Shown: positions 32,941-42,387, counted from the stretch's first letter. The stretch is DNA of 64,000 bases from Hoeflea_A sp965249925 (GCA_965249925.1 OZ252260.1:1860001-1924000), one strand, 5' to 3'. Notes: generated by a model not told the origin, from the letters alone. Program-made: numbers and translations.

Positions 32941-34851
32941 ATGCATTTTTCAAAGACCGTCGCTTTAGCCTTCGCAGTGATGTTCAAGGCAGCGGCATTC
33001 ATCGCATCGAGCAGCGTCGCCGCGGCAGCGGATGAAGGCAATAAACTCCTGATCATCTACGATTCCTCCAACTCGATGTGGGGAGAACTGTCGGATGGGG
33101 CAAGGAAGTATGAAGCCGGTCGCGAGGCACTTTCGACACTTCTCGACAGCGATCTTTCAGGTCGGAAAATCGGATTGCGCGCCTACGGCCACAGGCGCGC
33201 CAAGGATTGTCGCGACTCTGAACTCGTTGTGTCCTTTGGCGACCGATCCACGACGACGGATCGTATCGGTACAGCCGTGTCCGGCATCGTTCCAAAAGGC
33301 CAAACACCGATAACCTACAGCCTTCAGGAAGGACTGAAGGATATGGACGGTGTCGAGGGAGACATTCTGCTGATCACCGACGGTCTGGAGACCTGCGACG
33401 CGGACCCGTGCGCCCTGACAGCGCAGTGGCGCGATTCCGATGTCGACATTCGTGTGCATGTCGTCGGTGTTGGACTTTCGGAAAAGGAACGCATAGCCAT
33501 CGGCTGTATCGCGGATAACACAGGCGGAAGTTACTTCGATGCCTCCTCAGCGGCAGGTTTTGTGACCGCGCTTGATGAAGCCGTTGAAACTGTTGCGCAG
33601 CAGCCGGCGCCATCGCCGAAGGATCAACTGACCGAGTTCGAAATCCGGATGATCGGGCGCGATCCGCAGGGGCGCGAATATCGTATCGGCGGTGTCCTCA
33701 AAGGCGATGGAGAAGACGATCGCCAGGTAGACAGTGGTGGGCGCACAACAGTGAAGCAGCCCGGAAGCTACGTTCTTAAAGTCGGCCCGGTTCTGGAAGA
33801 CGGCAGTATCTTTCAGCCGGTCGAGCGCGAGTTTTCAGTCTCGCCAGACGCGGCGCTGACCGAGGTGGTGGTGCCCGTCATGCGCCCGGCAGTCGTCTCG
33901 GCAACATTCAGCGAAGCCGGTCAACCCCATCCGGGCGACGTGATTCGCGTGTTCTCAGACGGAGCGGAACTCTTTACCTTCCTGCCCGGTCCGATGGACC
34001 AAAGGCGCGAAGTTTTCATGCGGCCCGGCACCTATGAATTCCGTTCGTCTCCTAACGCCGACAACAGGCTGGCGGTGACCGAGACGGTCGACACGGCAAA
34101 CGGGACAGAAATACTCTTTGAGCTCAGCACAACTTTTGAAGTGCGTATCCAATTCGAACTCGCCGATGGGCAGATCTTCAAGCGGAACTCGGAACTGTGG
34201 CGGGATGGTGAGCTTCAGTATGAAGTGCAGTGGCGAGATGGTGCCCGCATAAAATCAGGCACCTATGAACTGTACTCAGACGATGTCCTGCTGCCTGTGA
34301 CGGTGGAGAGCCTTGAGCTCTCGCCGGATGAAAAGGAAGTCACCGTTCCCGTCGAGGCAGGGTTTATTCAGGTCACCTATGCCGACACACCCGAGCACTA
34401 TCTCTCGGAACCGAACCGCGCATTCTTGAGCCCGGGCGGAAGCAACGCCCGTGAGCTCGTCAAACCGGGCGAGGTGATCACGGTCAAGCCGGGCATATAC
34501 GAAATCGCGCCATGGGATAAGGCCGGTTACTTCGATGATCTGCAGCCCGTTGAAGTCATGAAGGGACAAACCGCAAGGATTGAGATTGCGCCCTTGCCGC
34601 TCGGCACGCTCATTGTCGGATATGCCGAAGACGGCGAATATTCCACGTCCCCCGACCGGGCGTTTGCCAAGGCGCTTGACGGCCAGCCGCTGAAGAAGGG
34701 TTTTATGCGCCCGGGAAAGCCGCTCAAAGTCGTGCCCGGAACGTATCTGGTCACGCCGAAAAAGGGGATCGACATTGAGCCCCGGCAGGTCGAAGTGCTT
34801 GCCGGGGAAACAACTCAGGTCATTTTGCGCCCCGTTGAAACCAATAATTGA
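32941..34851 (+). CDS. Exported vWA-domain protein with five PGxY repeats
   Basis: A 636-residue protein of unknown function. Residues 1-30 are a signal peptide. A von Willebrand A domain follows (about 34-220) with a complete MIDAS: Asp41, Ser43 and Ser45 in YDSSNSMWG, Thr122 and Asp147 in ITDGLETC. The remainder is a string of beta-sandwich-like repeats of about 77-88 residues, each marked by a PGxY-type motif at residues 274, 362, 439 (SGTY), 517 and 599; the last two units are clearly homologous (residues 474-552 and 553-632). Four Cys near the MIDAS may form disulfides. It is followed 12 bp on by a small secreted protein. Confidence 0.85.
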   Translation: MHFSKTVALAFAVMFKAAAFIASSSVAAAADEGNKLLIIYDSSNSMWGELSDGARKYEAGREALSTLLDSDLSGRKIGLRAYGHRRAKDCRDSELVVSFGDRSTTTDRIGTAVSGIVPKGQTPITYSLQEGLKDMDGVEGDILLITDGLETCDADPCALTAQWRDSDVDIRVHVVGVGLSEKERIAIGCIADNTGGSYFDASSAAGFVTALDEAVETVAQQPAPSPKDQLTEFEIRMIGRDPQGREYRIGGVLKGDGEDDRQVDSGGRTTVKQPGSYVLKVGPVLEDGSIFQPVEREFSVSPDAALTEVVVPVMRPAVVSATFSEAGQPHPGDVIRVFSDGAELFTFLPGPMDQRREVFMRPGTYEFRSSPNADNRLAVTETVDTANGTEILFELSTTFEVRIQFELADGQIFKRNSELWRDGELQYEVQWRDGARIKSGTYELYSDDVLLPVTVESLELSPDEKEVTVPVEAGFIQVTYADTPEHYLSEPNRAFLSPGGSNARELVKPGEVITVKPGIYEIAPWDKAGYFDDLQPVEVMKGQTARIEIAPLPLGTLIVGYAEDGEYSTSPDRAFAKALDGQPLKKGFMRPGKPLKVVPGTYLVTPKKGIDIEPRQVEVLAGETTQVILRPVETNN

Positions 34852-34863
34852 GAGGAGATATTG

Positions 34864-35469
34864 GTGTTCTCACGTATATTGCTTTTTACATTTTCCATTG
34901 CTGCCATGGTTTCGAGCGGCCCGGTTTCAGCTGAAACCAAGTTTCATCCGCTGGAGAGACTATGCATCACCTATGAACTGACCGGACAGGTTATGACCGG
35001 GACGAAGACGCGATGCCATCGAGCCTTCGGTCTGGAGTGGTTCGAGATCGAACGCACCCAGGTTGGCAAGGGAGCTTTCGCCCAAAAGCAGAACAATCAC
35101 AGAATCGGTTTGGCGGAACGGACCTATACGATCAACCTCGATGACAACACCGGTTCGATGATCGTCAACCCCCGGTTCGAACAGGTTAAAAAAACCATGC
35201 AGAGGCATGGTGACGATCCGATGAAGATGGGCCTGATGCTTCTTCAGGGTCTTGGCCTGGCGCCGACCGGTGAAACCCGGACCGTCGCTGGCAAGACATG
35301 CCAGTACTATAAATCAAGCCAGGGGTCCGAGGCATGCGTGACGCAGGAGGACGGACTGGTGCTCTTTCTCAGCGTGTTCGGCTCAGTTCAGACGGCAACG
35401 GACGTCTCCATTGGCGATGACGGCGGCGATGAAAACTATTCGCTGTTTGAAAGGGCGCAGATGCGATAG
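34864..35469 (+). CDS. Small secreted protein of unknown function
   Basis: A 201-residue protein with a signal peptide (residues 1-23, ending PVSAET). The mature part has four cysteines, in CITYEL, TRCHRAF, KTCQYY and EACVTQ, which could make two disulfides, and looks beta-rich. A GTG start is chosen since GGAG is six bases upstream; a TTG three bases earlier is also open. Twelve bases separate it from the vWA gene, so the two are co-transcribed. No family is recognised. A hairpin at 35521-35552 may end this transcript. Confidence 0.78.
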   Translation: MFSRILLFTFSIAAMVSSGPVSAETKFHPLERLCITYELTGQVMTGTKTRCHRAFGLEWFEIERTQVGKGAFAQKQNNHRIGLAERTYTINLDDNTGSMIVNPRFEQVKKTMQRHGDDPMKMGLMLLQGLGLAPTGETRTVAGKTCQYYKSSQGSEACVTQEDGLVLFLSVFGSVQTATDVSIGDDGGDENYSLFERAQMR

Positions 35470-35520
35470 TTCCGGCCAGCCAGGCGAATACAGGATCCGC
35501 ACGATAGCCGTTGGCTTGCA

Positions 35521-35552
35521 CCTGTCGGGCTGAACCTGAAACAGCCCACAGG
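35521..35552 (+). terminator. Bulged hairpin downstream of the secreted-protein gene
   Basis: CCTGT-C-GGGCTG pairs with CAGCCC-ACAGG (11 bp, one bulged base, loop of 9) 51 bases after the stop codon. There is no T-tract, so it may be a stability element rather than a terminator. Confidence 0.35.
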
Positions 35553-35624
35553 CAGGCTTGCCAGCCCCTGCCCACAGCGCGCGACAACCGCAAATTGTGC
35601 TTTTCCGTATAAGTGCCGATACAG

Positions 35625-35638
35625 TCCCCAATTGGGAG
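35625..35638. promoter_or_regulatory. Second CCCAATTGGG palindrome, upstream of the barrel gene
   Basis: TCCCCAATTGGGAG, with a perfect 10-bp core (35627-35636). It shares 12 consecutive bases with the site before the vWA gene. It lies about 400 bp upstream of the barrel start codon, which would imply a long leader if this is the promoter site. Confidence 0.5.
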
Positions 35639-36036
35639 TATTCGTAAAACCGTTCCTTTATTACAGCCCGGTTGGGGGTTTGCCGGTCTGTTTACCGGGG
35701 TCGGAGGAGATTCTTTATCGAGACGTGGCGAACGCCATCTAAGCGGACGGTTCGCAGACTGTTTTCAACCAAAAGTATTTTTGAAATCGGGGGATTCAGA
35801 CATTGAATAGGACACGAAACTCCATGGTTTTCGCAACGGCTGCCCTCGGGGGCTGGCTCGCCAGGACGTATTCTGTGTTGGTCCATGGCGCAGTTCCTGG
35901 ACCGGCCCCGCAAAGCTCGTTTGCCGGAAACGTCGTATATCATGGGCAACAGAAGCCATCCTCTACCCGCATATGGGGTCATTTCAATAACCAGAAAAGA
36001 AATGCCGGAAATCTGATCTGTGCTTGGGGGGCATCG

Positions 36037-37980
36037 ATGCGAAGTCTGCGAAACCTGTGGCTCGTCCTGGTTGTTTGTTTCGTAGCCCCGTTTGTCGGAT
36101 TATCGACGGCAGGTGCCCAGGTCCCGGCATATGAATTACGGCTGGCCGAAGCGCGCGGGGCATTAAAGAGAGCCTGCGAGAAGTACGACCGGGACAGCGC
36201 GGCGCTTACGGAAATCCAAGAAAACCTTGTGTCGGCAAGGTCTCAGATCGTAGCCATTCGTGCAAAGATCAACGAAACCGAAATGTCCCACTACGAGGGT
36301 TTGGTGGCGTTGGGTCAACGGTCGGATCTTTCCGGCTCCGAGATACTGGAACACCGTCAGAGTCTAAATTTCTTCTTCGGCACCGTCATGTCGAGCCTCC
36401 GCGACGAGTTGGCCTACTCAGTCAGTTGGGAGCAGAGCACGTTGCGACGGATTTACGATGAAAGTGCGCGCAGGCATGAGAAAGCGCGCCTCGCGAAGCA
36501 AAAGGCCCTGGATCTTCTGAACGATATTGAAAAAAGGCGGAAGCCCCCTCATACCAGCGTCCGGGCGCCGACGCCTCCGCTCACTCCGCAGGAAGAGGCG
36601 AAACTGAACGAACTCGTCGACCGTCTGCTCGACGAGATTGACGATATGTTGGCCGCGCAGGTGCCCGGGTCGCCGGATTATGTAGATCCGGACGATCTTG
36701 ATAGGATCGCTTCCGGCCTCAAAAACGATCTCGAGCGGGGCAACAGGGCGATTCAGGCCGCGGATGAATTCATCCAGCACGATCCCGCCAACCCGCCGCC
36801 CGGCGGCGGAAACTTCGACAGCACTGCGGCGACCGGTACGGACGAAGAAGCGGAAGTCGGCGAAAGAGAACCGTTCAAGCGCCCCCGCCCCGATCCGCAA
36901 GGCACCAGGTTCCCGGAAGAAGAGAATGAATATGATCCATTTGAGCGAGCGGAGCCGAACCCGGCGGTAACAGTGGAATTCGATGTAAACCGCTTCAATC
37001 TTCCCAACTCGTACTTCTCGACCGTTAATGCGACGACCGGCGATCCCAACATGGTGCCGCTGGGGCCGTCAAGCGTCACCGGTTTCGGCGGCCGGGTTGG
37101 TGTTATCATTCCCCCGTTCTGGAGTGACGGTGCGCCGCAACCTTCGCTTCCGGTCATTGAGACCCAGCCGAACGACGTGTCGGCCTTCATGCAGACCGAC
37201 GTCGTCTCGATCACCGATGGTCAGCTCCTTTATGTCGGCTACAACCACTATAGTGGCGATGCCACCAGCCAATACGTCCAGCCGGCCGGTGTCCAGCAAG
37301 TTGTGACCAGCGTTGGTGGCACTGGCACGCCCTTCGGTCTCAACGATCTGACCACGTTTAACACCGAAATTGAAAGCAACGGCGTCGAATTCGGCACCCG
37401 GTTGACGACGAACCTGCTGAGTGGCGAGCACGCCGGTGTCGGGGCATTTTTCGGCCTGCACGGAGAATACAATCGTAGAACCCTGGATGTCGATTACAAC
37501 ACGACCGACGGCACGATGAGCTACAACAGTTATCTCGACATCGTCGAGAAGACAGGCGTCATCAGGCCGACCTTTGGCCTTAGCGGCAGCTATTCGCCAG
37601 ACTGGGCGGATCACTTTGAATTCGGCGCCAGATTTGAAATCGGCCCATCGGTTTACTTCAACCGTGTGAACTATTCCGATTGCGGCAGTACAGACCCGAC
37701 CGGGGGAGCCTGCAATGGCGGCTTTTTCCGGTCGAGCGCGAGTGACAGTTCCGTCGATTGGGAACTGTTCGCAATGCTCACGGCCTTTGCCATAGTCAAC
37801 ATAAATGATAATTCAGCTTTCAAGCTTTTCGGCTCGGTTCAGACCGAACATGTGAACGGATTTCAGGTGCCCAACACGATACCGGGCAGCCCCGCGGGGA
37901 CCTGGAACGGCAAGCCCCTTTATTATGGCAAGACGACAGCCAGCTATTCGGGCGGCATCAGTTGGATTCATGAGTTTTGA
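36037..37980 (+). CDS. Outer-membrane beta-barrel protein with periplasmic coiled-coil domain
   Basis: A 647-residue envelope protein. A signal peptide (MRSLRNLWLVLVVCFVAP...STAGAQ) is followed by a helical, charge-rich region to about residue 240 (coiled coil, with LLDEIDDML), a Pro- and acid-rich linker, and from about residue 310 a beta-rich C-terminal domain. The final residues GGISWIHEF, ending in Phe with alternating aromatics, match the C-terminal signal recognised by the BAM complex. The start is the ATG at 36037 since it directly precedes the signal peptide. It is followed 37 bp on by the LuxR-type regulator. Function unknown. Confidence 0.8.
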   Translation: MRSLRNLWLVLVVCFVAPFVGLSTAGAQVPAYELRLAEARGALKRACEKYDRDSAALTEIQENLVSARSQIVAIRAKINETEMSHYEGLVALGQRSDLSGSEILEHRQSLNFFFGTVMSSLRDELAYSVSWEQSTLRRIYDESARRHEKARLAKQKALDLLNDIEKRRKPPHTSVRAPTPPLTPQEEAKLNELVDRLLDEIDDMLAAQVPGSPDYVDPDDLDRIASGLKNDLERGNRAIQAADEFIQHDPANPPPGGGNFDSTAATGTDEEAEVGEREPFKRPRPDPQGTRFPEEENEYDPFERAEPNPAVTVEFDVNRFNLPNSYFSTVNATTGDPNMVPLGPSSVTGFGGRVGVIIPPFWSDGAPQPSLPVIETQPNDVSAFMQTDVVSITDGQLLYVGYNHYSGDATSQYVQPAGVQQVVTSVGGTGTPFGLNDLTTFNTEIESNGVEFGTRLTTNLLSGEHAGVGAFFGLHGEYNRRTLDVDYNTTDGTMSYNSYLDIVEKTGVIRPTFGLSGSYSPDWADHFEFGARFEIGPSVYFNRVNYSDCGSTDPTGGACNGGFFRSSASDSSVDWELFAMLTAFAIVNINDNSAFKLFGSVQTEHVNGFQVPNTIPGSPAGTWNGKPLYYGKTTASYSGGISWIHEF

Positions 37981-38017
37981 GGGTTACGCTTTCTTTGTAT
38001 GACACGGCGGGCCAGGT

Positions 38018-39823
38018 GTGTTTCGGATCACATCCGGCTTGCTGCGCTTGAAGCAAACATCCGGTCCGATTTTTTTAATGACCGATCTCACCAAACGAAA
38101 TGGCGATGATCGTGCCGCCATCAGCGAGGCGGAACTCGTCCAACGGCTTTACGAAGCGGTCGCGGACAATTCCCTGTGGCCCGAAATGATTTCGGAAGTC
38201 ATGGAGCACATCGAGTCGACGCCTGCCGACGGAGGAGACCGGGCAAACGAGCAATTCGAGGGTCTGGTGCGGCATTTCGAACGTGCGATGCGTCTTAGCG
38301 AGAACATCATCTCGCTCCAGGAACGCAACGCAACGATTGAGGGTGTTCTCGACAGCCTTTCTTTCGGCATAAGCGTGTACGACCGCAAAGGTCGGCAACT
38401 CTATGCCAATGCCGCAGCTATCGAACCCGGTGCCTTCGATCGGCGCATTGTGCCGATGGCACAGCAAGTCGCCAGGGCCTCGCGCCTGGACACCTCACTA
38501 CCCACGCTCACACGTTTCTCGGATACGCCGACCGACGTTGCTTTCATACCCGCTGCGTGTCTGAAGAAGGTACTCCTGCCGGCAAATGCGGCGATGATTG
38601 TCGTATCTATGCCGGCCATTCCGGAACACACACTGGATCATATCAGACGCAGTCACTACCTGACAGATACGGAGGGACAGCTCCTCGGTGCACTGTATCG
38701 GCTTAAGAATCTGCGCAAGGCTGGCGATTCGATTGGCATCACATATGAAACCGCGAGGACATATATCAAACGGATCTACGCGAAAACGGGCGTGAACAGC
38801 CAGTCGGCCTTGATGGGCCTGATGCAACAAAGCCCGATGTCCCTTATCCAGCATGTGGAAATGATAAAACCGAGGGAAAACCCGGTTCGTCATGACCTGT
38901 TGCTCCCGGACGGACGCAATCTTGAATACTTCGCGCTTGGTTCCCGCGAGGCCTCACCGGTGCTACATTTCGATGCGCTGACCGGTGTCGCGGTGGATCT
39001 GCTCGGAGCCGCGGAGATCTACCGCCCGGTTCTTGAAGAGCTGAATCTCCAGATAATCGTCCCCTGCCGACCCGGAACGTTCCGGAGCGATTTCAAGAAG
39101 ATGGGAGGGCTGAGCGAGTTTACACCCGACCTGCTGTACTTGATGGAACGACTCGGTCTGCAGCGGGCGTCGCTTCTGTCGCAGGCGTTCGGATCGTGCT
39201 CGGCACTGGCTTTTGCGGCAACAGCGCCGGAGCGTGTTGAACGTGTTGTACTATGCGCCCCCAGCTATCCCCGTTACGAGCCACCCGATTGGCGCAAGAT
39301 GGACTTGTTCTACATCATCAGCGGCGTTATCGGTCGCAGGGCGCCTACGCTCCTGAAAGCCATTGTCCCGTTTCTCATGCGATCGGTGATGCAGAACACG
39401 AAAAAATACCTGGAACGGCACATTGCCCGCTCGATCTGTCCCGCCGATATCGAAGTCCTTGGCAGCCCGACACTGCAAAAACGAATTCCGGAAATGCTTG
39501 CCGCGCGCACTGTGCTGGGCACCGACGGTCTGGTACAGGAGAATTTCCTCAATACCCACGGATGGGACTTCGACCCTGCTGAAATCGAGGCGCCGGTGCA
39601 TATTCTGCAAGGTGAACTCGACAACGTCTCACACCCTGAAGGAGGGCGGAAGCTCGCCAGCGCGCTAAAGAAAGCGCACTATCATTCATTCCCGGACCTG
39701 GGTCAGTACCTGATTTTCTCACAATGGCCATGGATATTCGAGGTATGTGCCGGCGCGAACGCCGACGAACTTGCAGAAATGGCCAGACAGACTGTCGTTT
39801 CGCTGCCGCCGGGGAAAGCTTGA
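38018..39823 (+). CDS. LuxR-type HTH regulator with a degenerate alpha/beta-hydrolase domain
   Basis: A 601-residue cytosolic protein (GTG start; an ATG at 38078 is the alternative; neither has a clear ribosome site). Residues about 105-200 look PAS-like. Residues 213-270 form a LuxR-family helix-turn-helix (YLTDTEGQLLGAL, SIGITYETARTYIKRIYAKTG). Residues 290-590 form an alpha/beta hydrolase, but the nucleophile elbow reads SQAFGS with Ala390 in place of Ser, and the usual catalytic His position is Gln563 (DLGQYLIF); Asp535 remains. It probably binds a ligand without hydrolysing it. It is co-transcribed with the barrel gene. Confidence 0.85.
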   Translation: MFRITSGLLRLKQTSGPIFLMTDLTKRNGDDRAAISEAELVQRLYEAVADNSLWPEMISEVMEHIESTPADGGDRANEQFEGLVRHFERAMRLSENIISLQERNATIEGVLDSLSFGISVYDRKGRQLYANAAAIEPGAFDRRIVPMAQQVARASRLDTSLPTLTRFSDTPTDVAFIPAACLKKVLLPANAAMIVVSMPAIPEHTLDHIRRSHYLTDTEGQLLGALYRLKNLRKAGDSIGITYETARTYIKRIYAKTGVNSQSALMGLMQQSPMSLIQHVEMIKPRENPVRHDLLLPDGRNLEYFALGSREASPVLHFDALTGVAVDLLGAAEIYRPVLEELNLQIIVPCRPGTFRSDFKKMGGLSEFTPDLLYLMERLGLQRASLLSQAFGSCSALAFAATAPERVERVVLCAPSYPRYEPPDWRKMDLFYIISGVIGRRAPTLLKAIVPFLMRSVMQNTKKYLERHIARSICPADIEVLGSPTLQKRIPEMLAARTVLGTDGLVQENFLNTHGWDFDPAEIEAPVHILQGELDNVSHPEGGRKLASALKKAHYHSFPDLGQYLIFSQWPWIFEVCAGANADELAEMARQTVVSLPPGKA

Positions 39824-39904
39824 TCGATGAGCGGGTTTCACGGGCTCCGGACGCCAAATGGCGAATAATGCAATTCTCGTTCCAACAAGACTGAGAGGGG
39901 TGTC

Positions 39905-41497
39905 CTATTCAGGCATTCCTGCCAGCCTCATATCATTGAGCCATCGATCCTGCGTGTTTGTGTCTGTCCACTGCTTGCCTACAAATTCTGCTTCCACCGC
40001 AAGCGTTCGATTTGGGCGCTTCTTTAGATAGACTTTCATCGCTTCTTTGGCATCTTCAAACCTGTTGAGACAAGAATAAATGGCGGCCAGCATCGTCTGA
40101 GAGTCAGGGTGGGGAGATGCCATGCTGAGCATGGCTTCCAAGCCTTTGTCACACTCGTTGTTCTGCCAATATGCCCAACCTAACTGCCACAGCAGAAAAT
40201 CACCATGCAGCGGGTCCACCGCCTTCGCCTCGAGCAGAGCTGAAATCGCTTGGTCCACTTCGCCGATATTAAGAAGCGGAATGGACGTCGCGATGAGAAC
40301 CATTGAGTCGGATGGGTTCAATTGAGCAGCTCTTTGAAAGTGTAGCAGGGCCTCCGCATGATCCCGGCGCGTCGTGAGGACCCGAGCCAGAGCATAGTGC
40401 GACATGTAATTTTCGGGTGAGATGGCCAGCGCCTTTTGGGCAAGTTCGGTGGCCTCCTCCAAGGCATCGTTGGGTGGTTGGTCTGTCCATTTGTGAAATG
40501 CCCCGACATTGAGCATCAGAGACTTTCCGATGTATCCCCACGGAGACGCCGGGTCTTCCGTGATGGAGATCTCCTCAAGAGCAAGTGCCTTTTGCCAGTT
40601 CTCCCTGGTAAGAACACGCATCATTTGTCGTGCTTGCAGGCTGCGCAGGAGTGAATTGACGTCCTGTTTCGTTCGCTTTGTTGGAATGTGCGTCAGAACG
40701 GACCCGCCGACTCTGGATGCAACGTGGCTGACGATTTGATCTTGCATCGCGAACAGGTCGTCAATTGTTCGATCCAACTTCTCCGAAAGCAGATGGGTTC
40801 CCGAGCTGGAATCGATCAACTGAACGGTCACGCGCAGCCGCTCTCCATCGATTTGCTGGCTGCCTTCAATGATGTAATCCGCACCGAGGATTTCTCCGAT
40901 CTGCCGGACATCGGTTGGCGCACCGCGAAACTGAAAACTTGAGTTCCTCGCAATGACCTTGAATTGAGGGAATCGCGCCAGTTCAGTGATGAGGCCTTCA
41001 CTGAGAGCGTCGCTGAGGTAACCCTTGTGGTTGGCGTCACTCAGATCATCCAACGGAAGTACGGCGACGACAAACGGTTTGCTTATGTGAGGCGGGCGCT
41101 GAATGCTGACATATCCGACAACCGTTGCAATAAGCACGAATACAGCCAGGCCAGCAGCCAGCACATATCTTCGCGTAGAACCGGTCACCTTGTCAGGCGC
41201 CGACAGACGATAACCGACACGCGGCACCGTTTCGACAATTCGCTTGTCGGTATCTCCCAATACTTTTCTGATGTCGGCAACACATTGGGCCAGATTGTCT
41301 TCGCTGACGTGATCCTGTGCCCAAACCGTCTCAATCAATTCCTGCTTCGGAAAAGTCTCTCCGATCCTGGAGGCAAGCGCCAAAAGAACATCCATCGACT
41401 TGTAACGCAATTCGGCCTGCCGACCGTTGCGATCTTTCAACCGGCGTCCGGAGGTATCCAAGATCATGGAACCCAATGAAATTTCAGAGGATTTCAA
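39905..41497 (-). CDS. CadC-like winged-helix/TPR membrane regulator
   Basis: A 530-residue protein. An OmpR-type winged helix at about residues 5-100 (LVETVPRVGYRLSAP-like end, here IVETVPRVGYRLS) is followed by a single membrane helix (residues 109-131). Next come a periplasmic TolB-like segment (VAVLPLDDLSD, LSDALSEGLITELAR) and TPR repeats (about 290-500). The C-terminus reads MRLAGMPE, typical of this class. It would be a one-component membrane sensor. It is divergent from the small exported protein at 41616, with 118 bp between them. Confidence 0.9.
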   Translation of the reverse strand: MKSSEISLGSMILDTSGRRLKDRNGRQAELRYKSMDVLLALASRIGETFPKQELIETVWAQDHVSEDNLAQCVADIRKVLGDTDKRIVETVPRVGYRLSAPDKVTGSTRRYVLAAGLAVFVLIATVVGYVSIQRPPHISKPFVVAVLPLDDLSDANHKGYLSDALSEGLITELARFPQFKVIARNSSFQFRGAPTDVRQIGEILGADYIIEGSQQIDGERLRVTVQLIDSSSGTHLLSEKLDRTIDDLFAMQDQIVSHVASRVGGSVLTHIPTKRTKQDVNSLLRSLQARQMMRVLTRENWQKALALEEISITEDPASPWGYIGKSLMLNVGAFHKWTDQPPNDALEEATELAQKALAISPENYMSHYALARVLTTRRDHAEALLHFQRAAQLNPSDSMVLIATSIPLLNIGEVDQAISALLEAKAVDPLHGDFLLWQLGWAYWQNNECDKGLEAMLSMASPHPDSQTMLAAIYSCLNRFEDAKEAMKVYLKKRPNRTLAVEAEFVGKQWTDTNTQDRWLNDMRLAGMPE

Positions 41498-41615
41498 AGA
41501 ATTTCGTTTGATGAGAACAGGTCCCTGTCCGTTTCCTGGATTTGCTGCAAATCACCGCGAGGTGAACACAGGACTTTGCCGCAACTGCGATCATTCTATC
41601 ATGGAGTGCACAATT

Positions 41616-42188
41616 ATGGGCTCTTACAAACGATCAATCCGTCGAGCCGTACTGGCAATGACCACGATGGCCTTTCTACCCATGACATCCGTTGTTTCAC
41701 AGGGAGGCGATTGCCATGATCAACTCACGTCAGGGATCGCTCCAGTTCATCAATGGTATTTGACCAAAGCCCGTGAGTTTGAGCGTCACGCGGAACGCCT
41801 TGTGCATCTGCAAACCCAATCTCTTCTGCTGAGCTACGCCAATGAACAATCATCCGACGGCACCCAAGGGGTCAACAGCCCGAGCGACACGCTGAAGCAG
41901 GCGATTTCGGATCAGGAGAGCCGCGTTCGATATACAGTCGAAGCGATGGCGCGCAACACATCGGCACATGAGGATTGGCATCTCCTCGTTGGTGAATTGG
42001 TCGGGGCGTATGGCGCCATGAGCGAGACGTCACAAGAGGTTGCCGAATTGATTGACGTGGGTCATATCGACGACGCGAATGCCGTTCATCGCGCCAGGTC
42101 GATGGACCTCTACAACCAGATCGCGCGTACCACCGGCACTCTCGCGGCCAACATCGAAGACGTCATGTTTCGACGTGTTATCCCGTAG
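41616..42188 (+). CDS. Small exported helical protein, unknown function
   Basis: A 190-residue protein with a signal peptide (residues 1-28, ending VVSQGG). The mature part is predicted helical with few hydrophobic breaks (HQWYLTKAREFERHAERL, SRVRYTVEAMARNTS), and one Cys sits near the cleavage site. The ATG at 41616 has GGAG upstream. It is divergent from the CadC-like regulator, its likely controller. No known family recognised. Confidence 0.68.
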   Translation: MGSYKRSIRRAVLAMTTMAFLPMTSVVSQGGDCHDQLTSGIAPVHQWYLTKAREFERHAERLVHLQTQSLLLSYANEQSSDGTQGVNSPSDTLKQAISDQESRVRYTVEAMARNTSAHEDWHLLVGELVGAYGAMSETSQEVAELIDVGHIDDANAVHRARSMDLYNQIARTTGTLAANIEDVMFRRVIP

Positions 42189-42387
42189 GACATTGTGGGC
42201 ATTGTGAATGTCTCTCGTGAACGCTTTGAGGCGGCTTCTTCAGGCGCCTCAAGTCGCGAACGGATGATAGCCTTGCTACAATGACAAAAGGCTTCTTCCA
42301 CGCGGACCAACAAACCCATGAGCCATTCAGCGAGGACTCAAGTCGTAGCGTTTGACTGTCGCAGGGTTTGTGAAATCGGAGGCAAAC

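Larger units (their letters stand above)
35470..36036. other. 567-bp gap between secreted-protein gene and barrel gene
   Basis: It contains a strong hairpin (35521-35552), the second copy of the CCCAATTGGG palindrome (35625-35638) and the leader of the barrel gene. The barrel reading frame is open upstream to 35803, but this extension has no signal peptide and sits before a good one, so it is treated as non-coding. Confidence 0.5.

Noticed and set aside
35803..36036. N-terminal extension of the barrel gene
   Set aside because: It would place 78 residues before a good signal peptide; the ATG at 36037 is more plausible.
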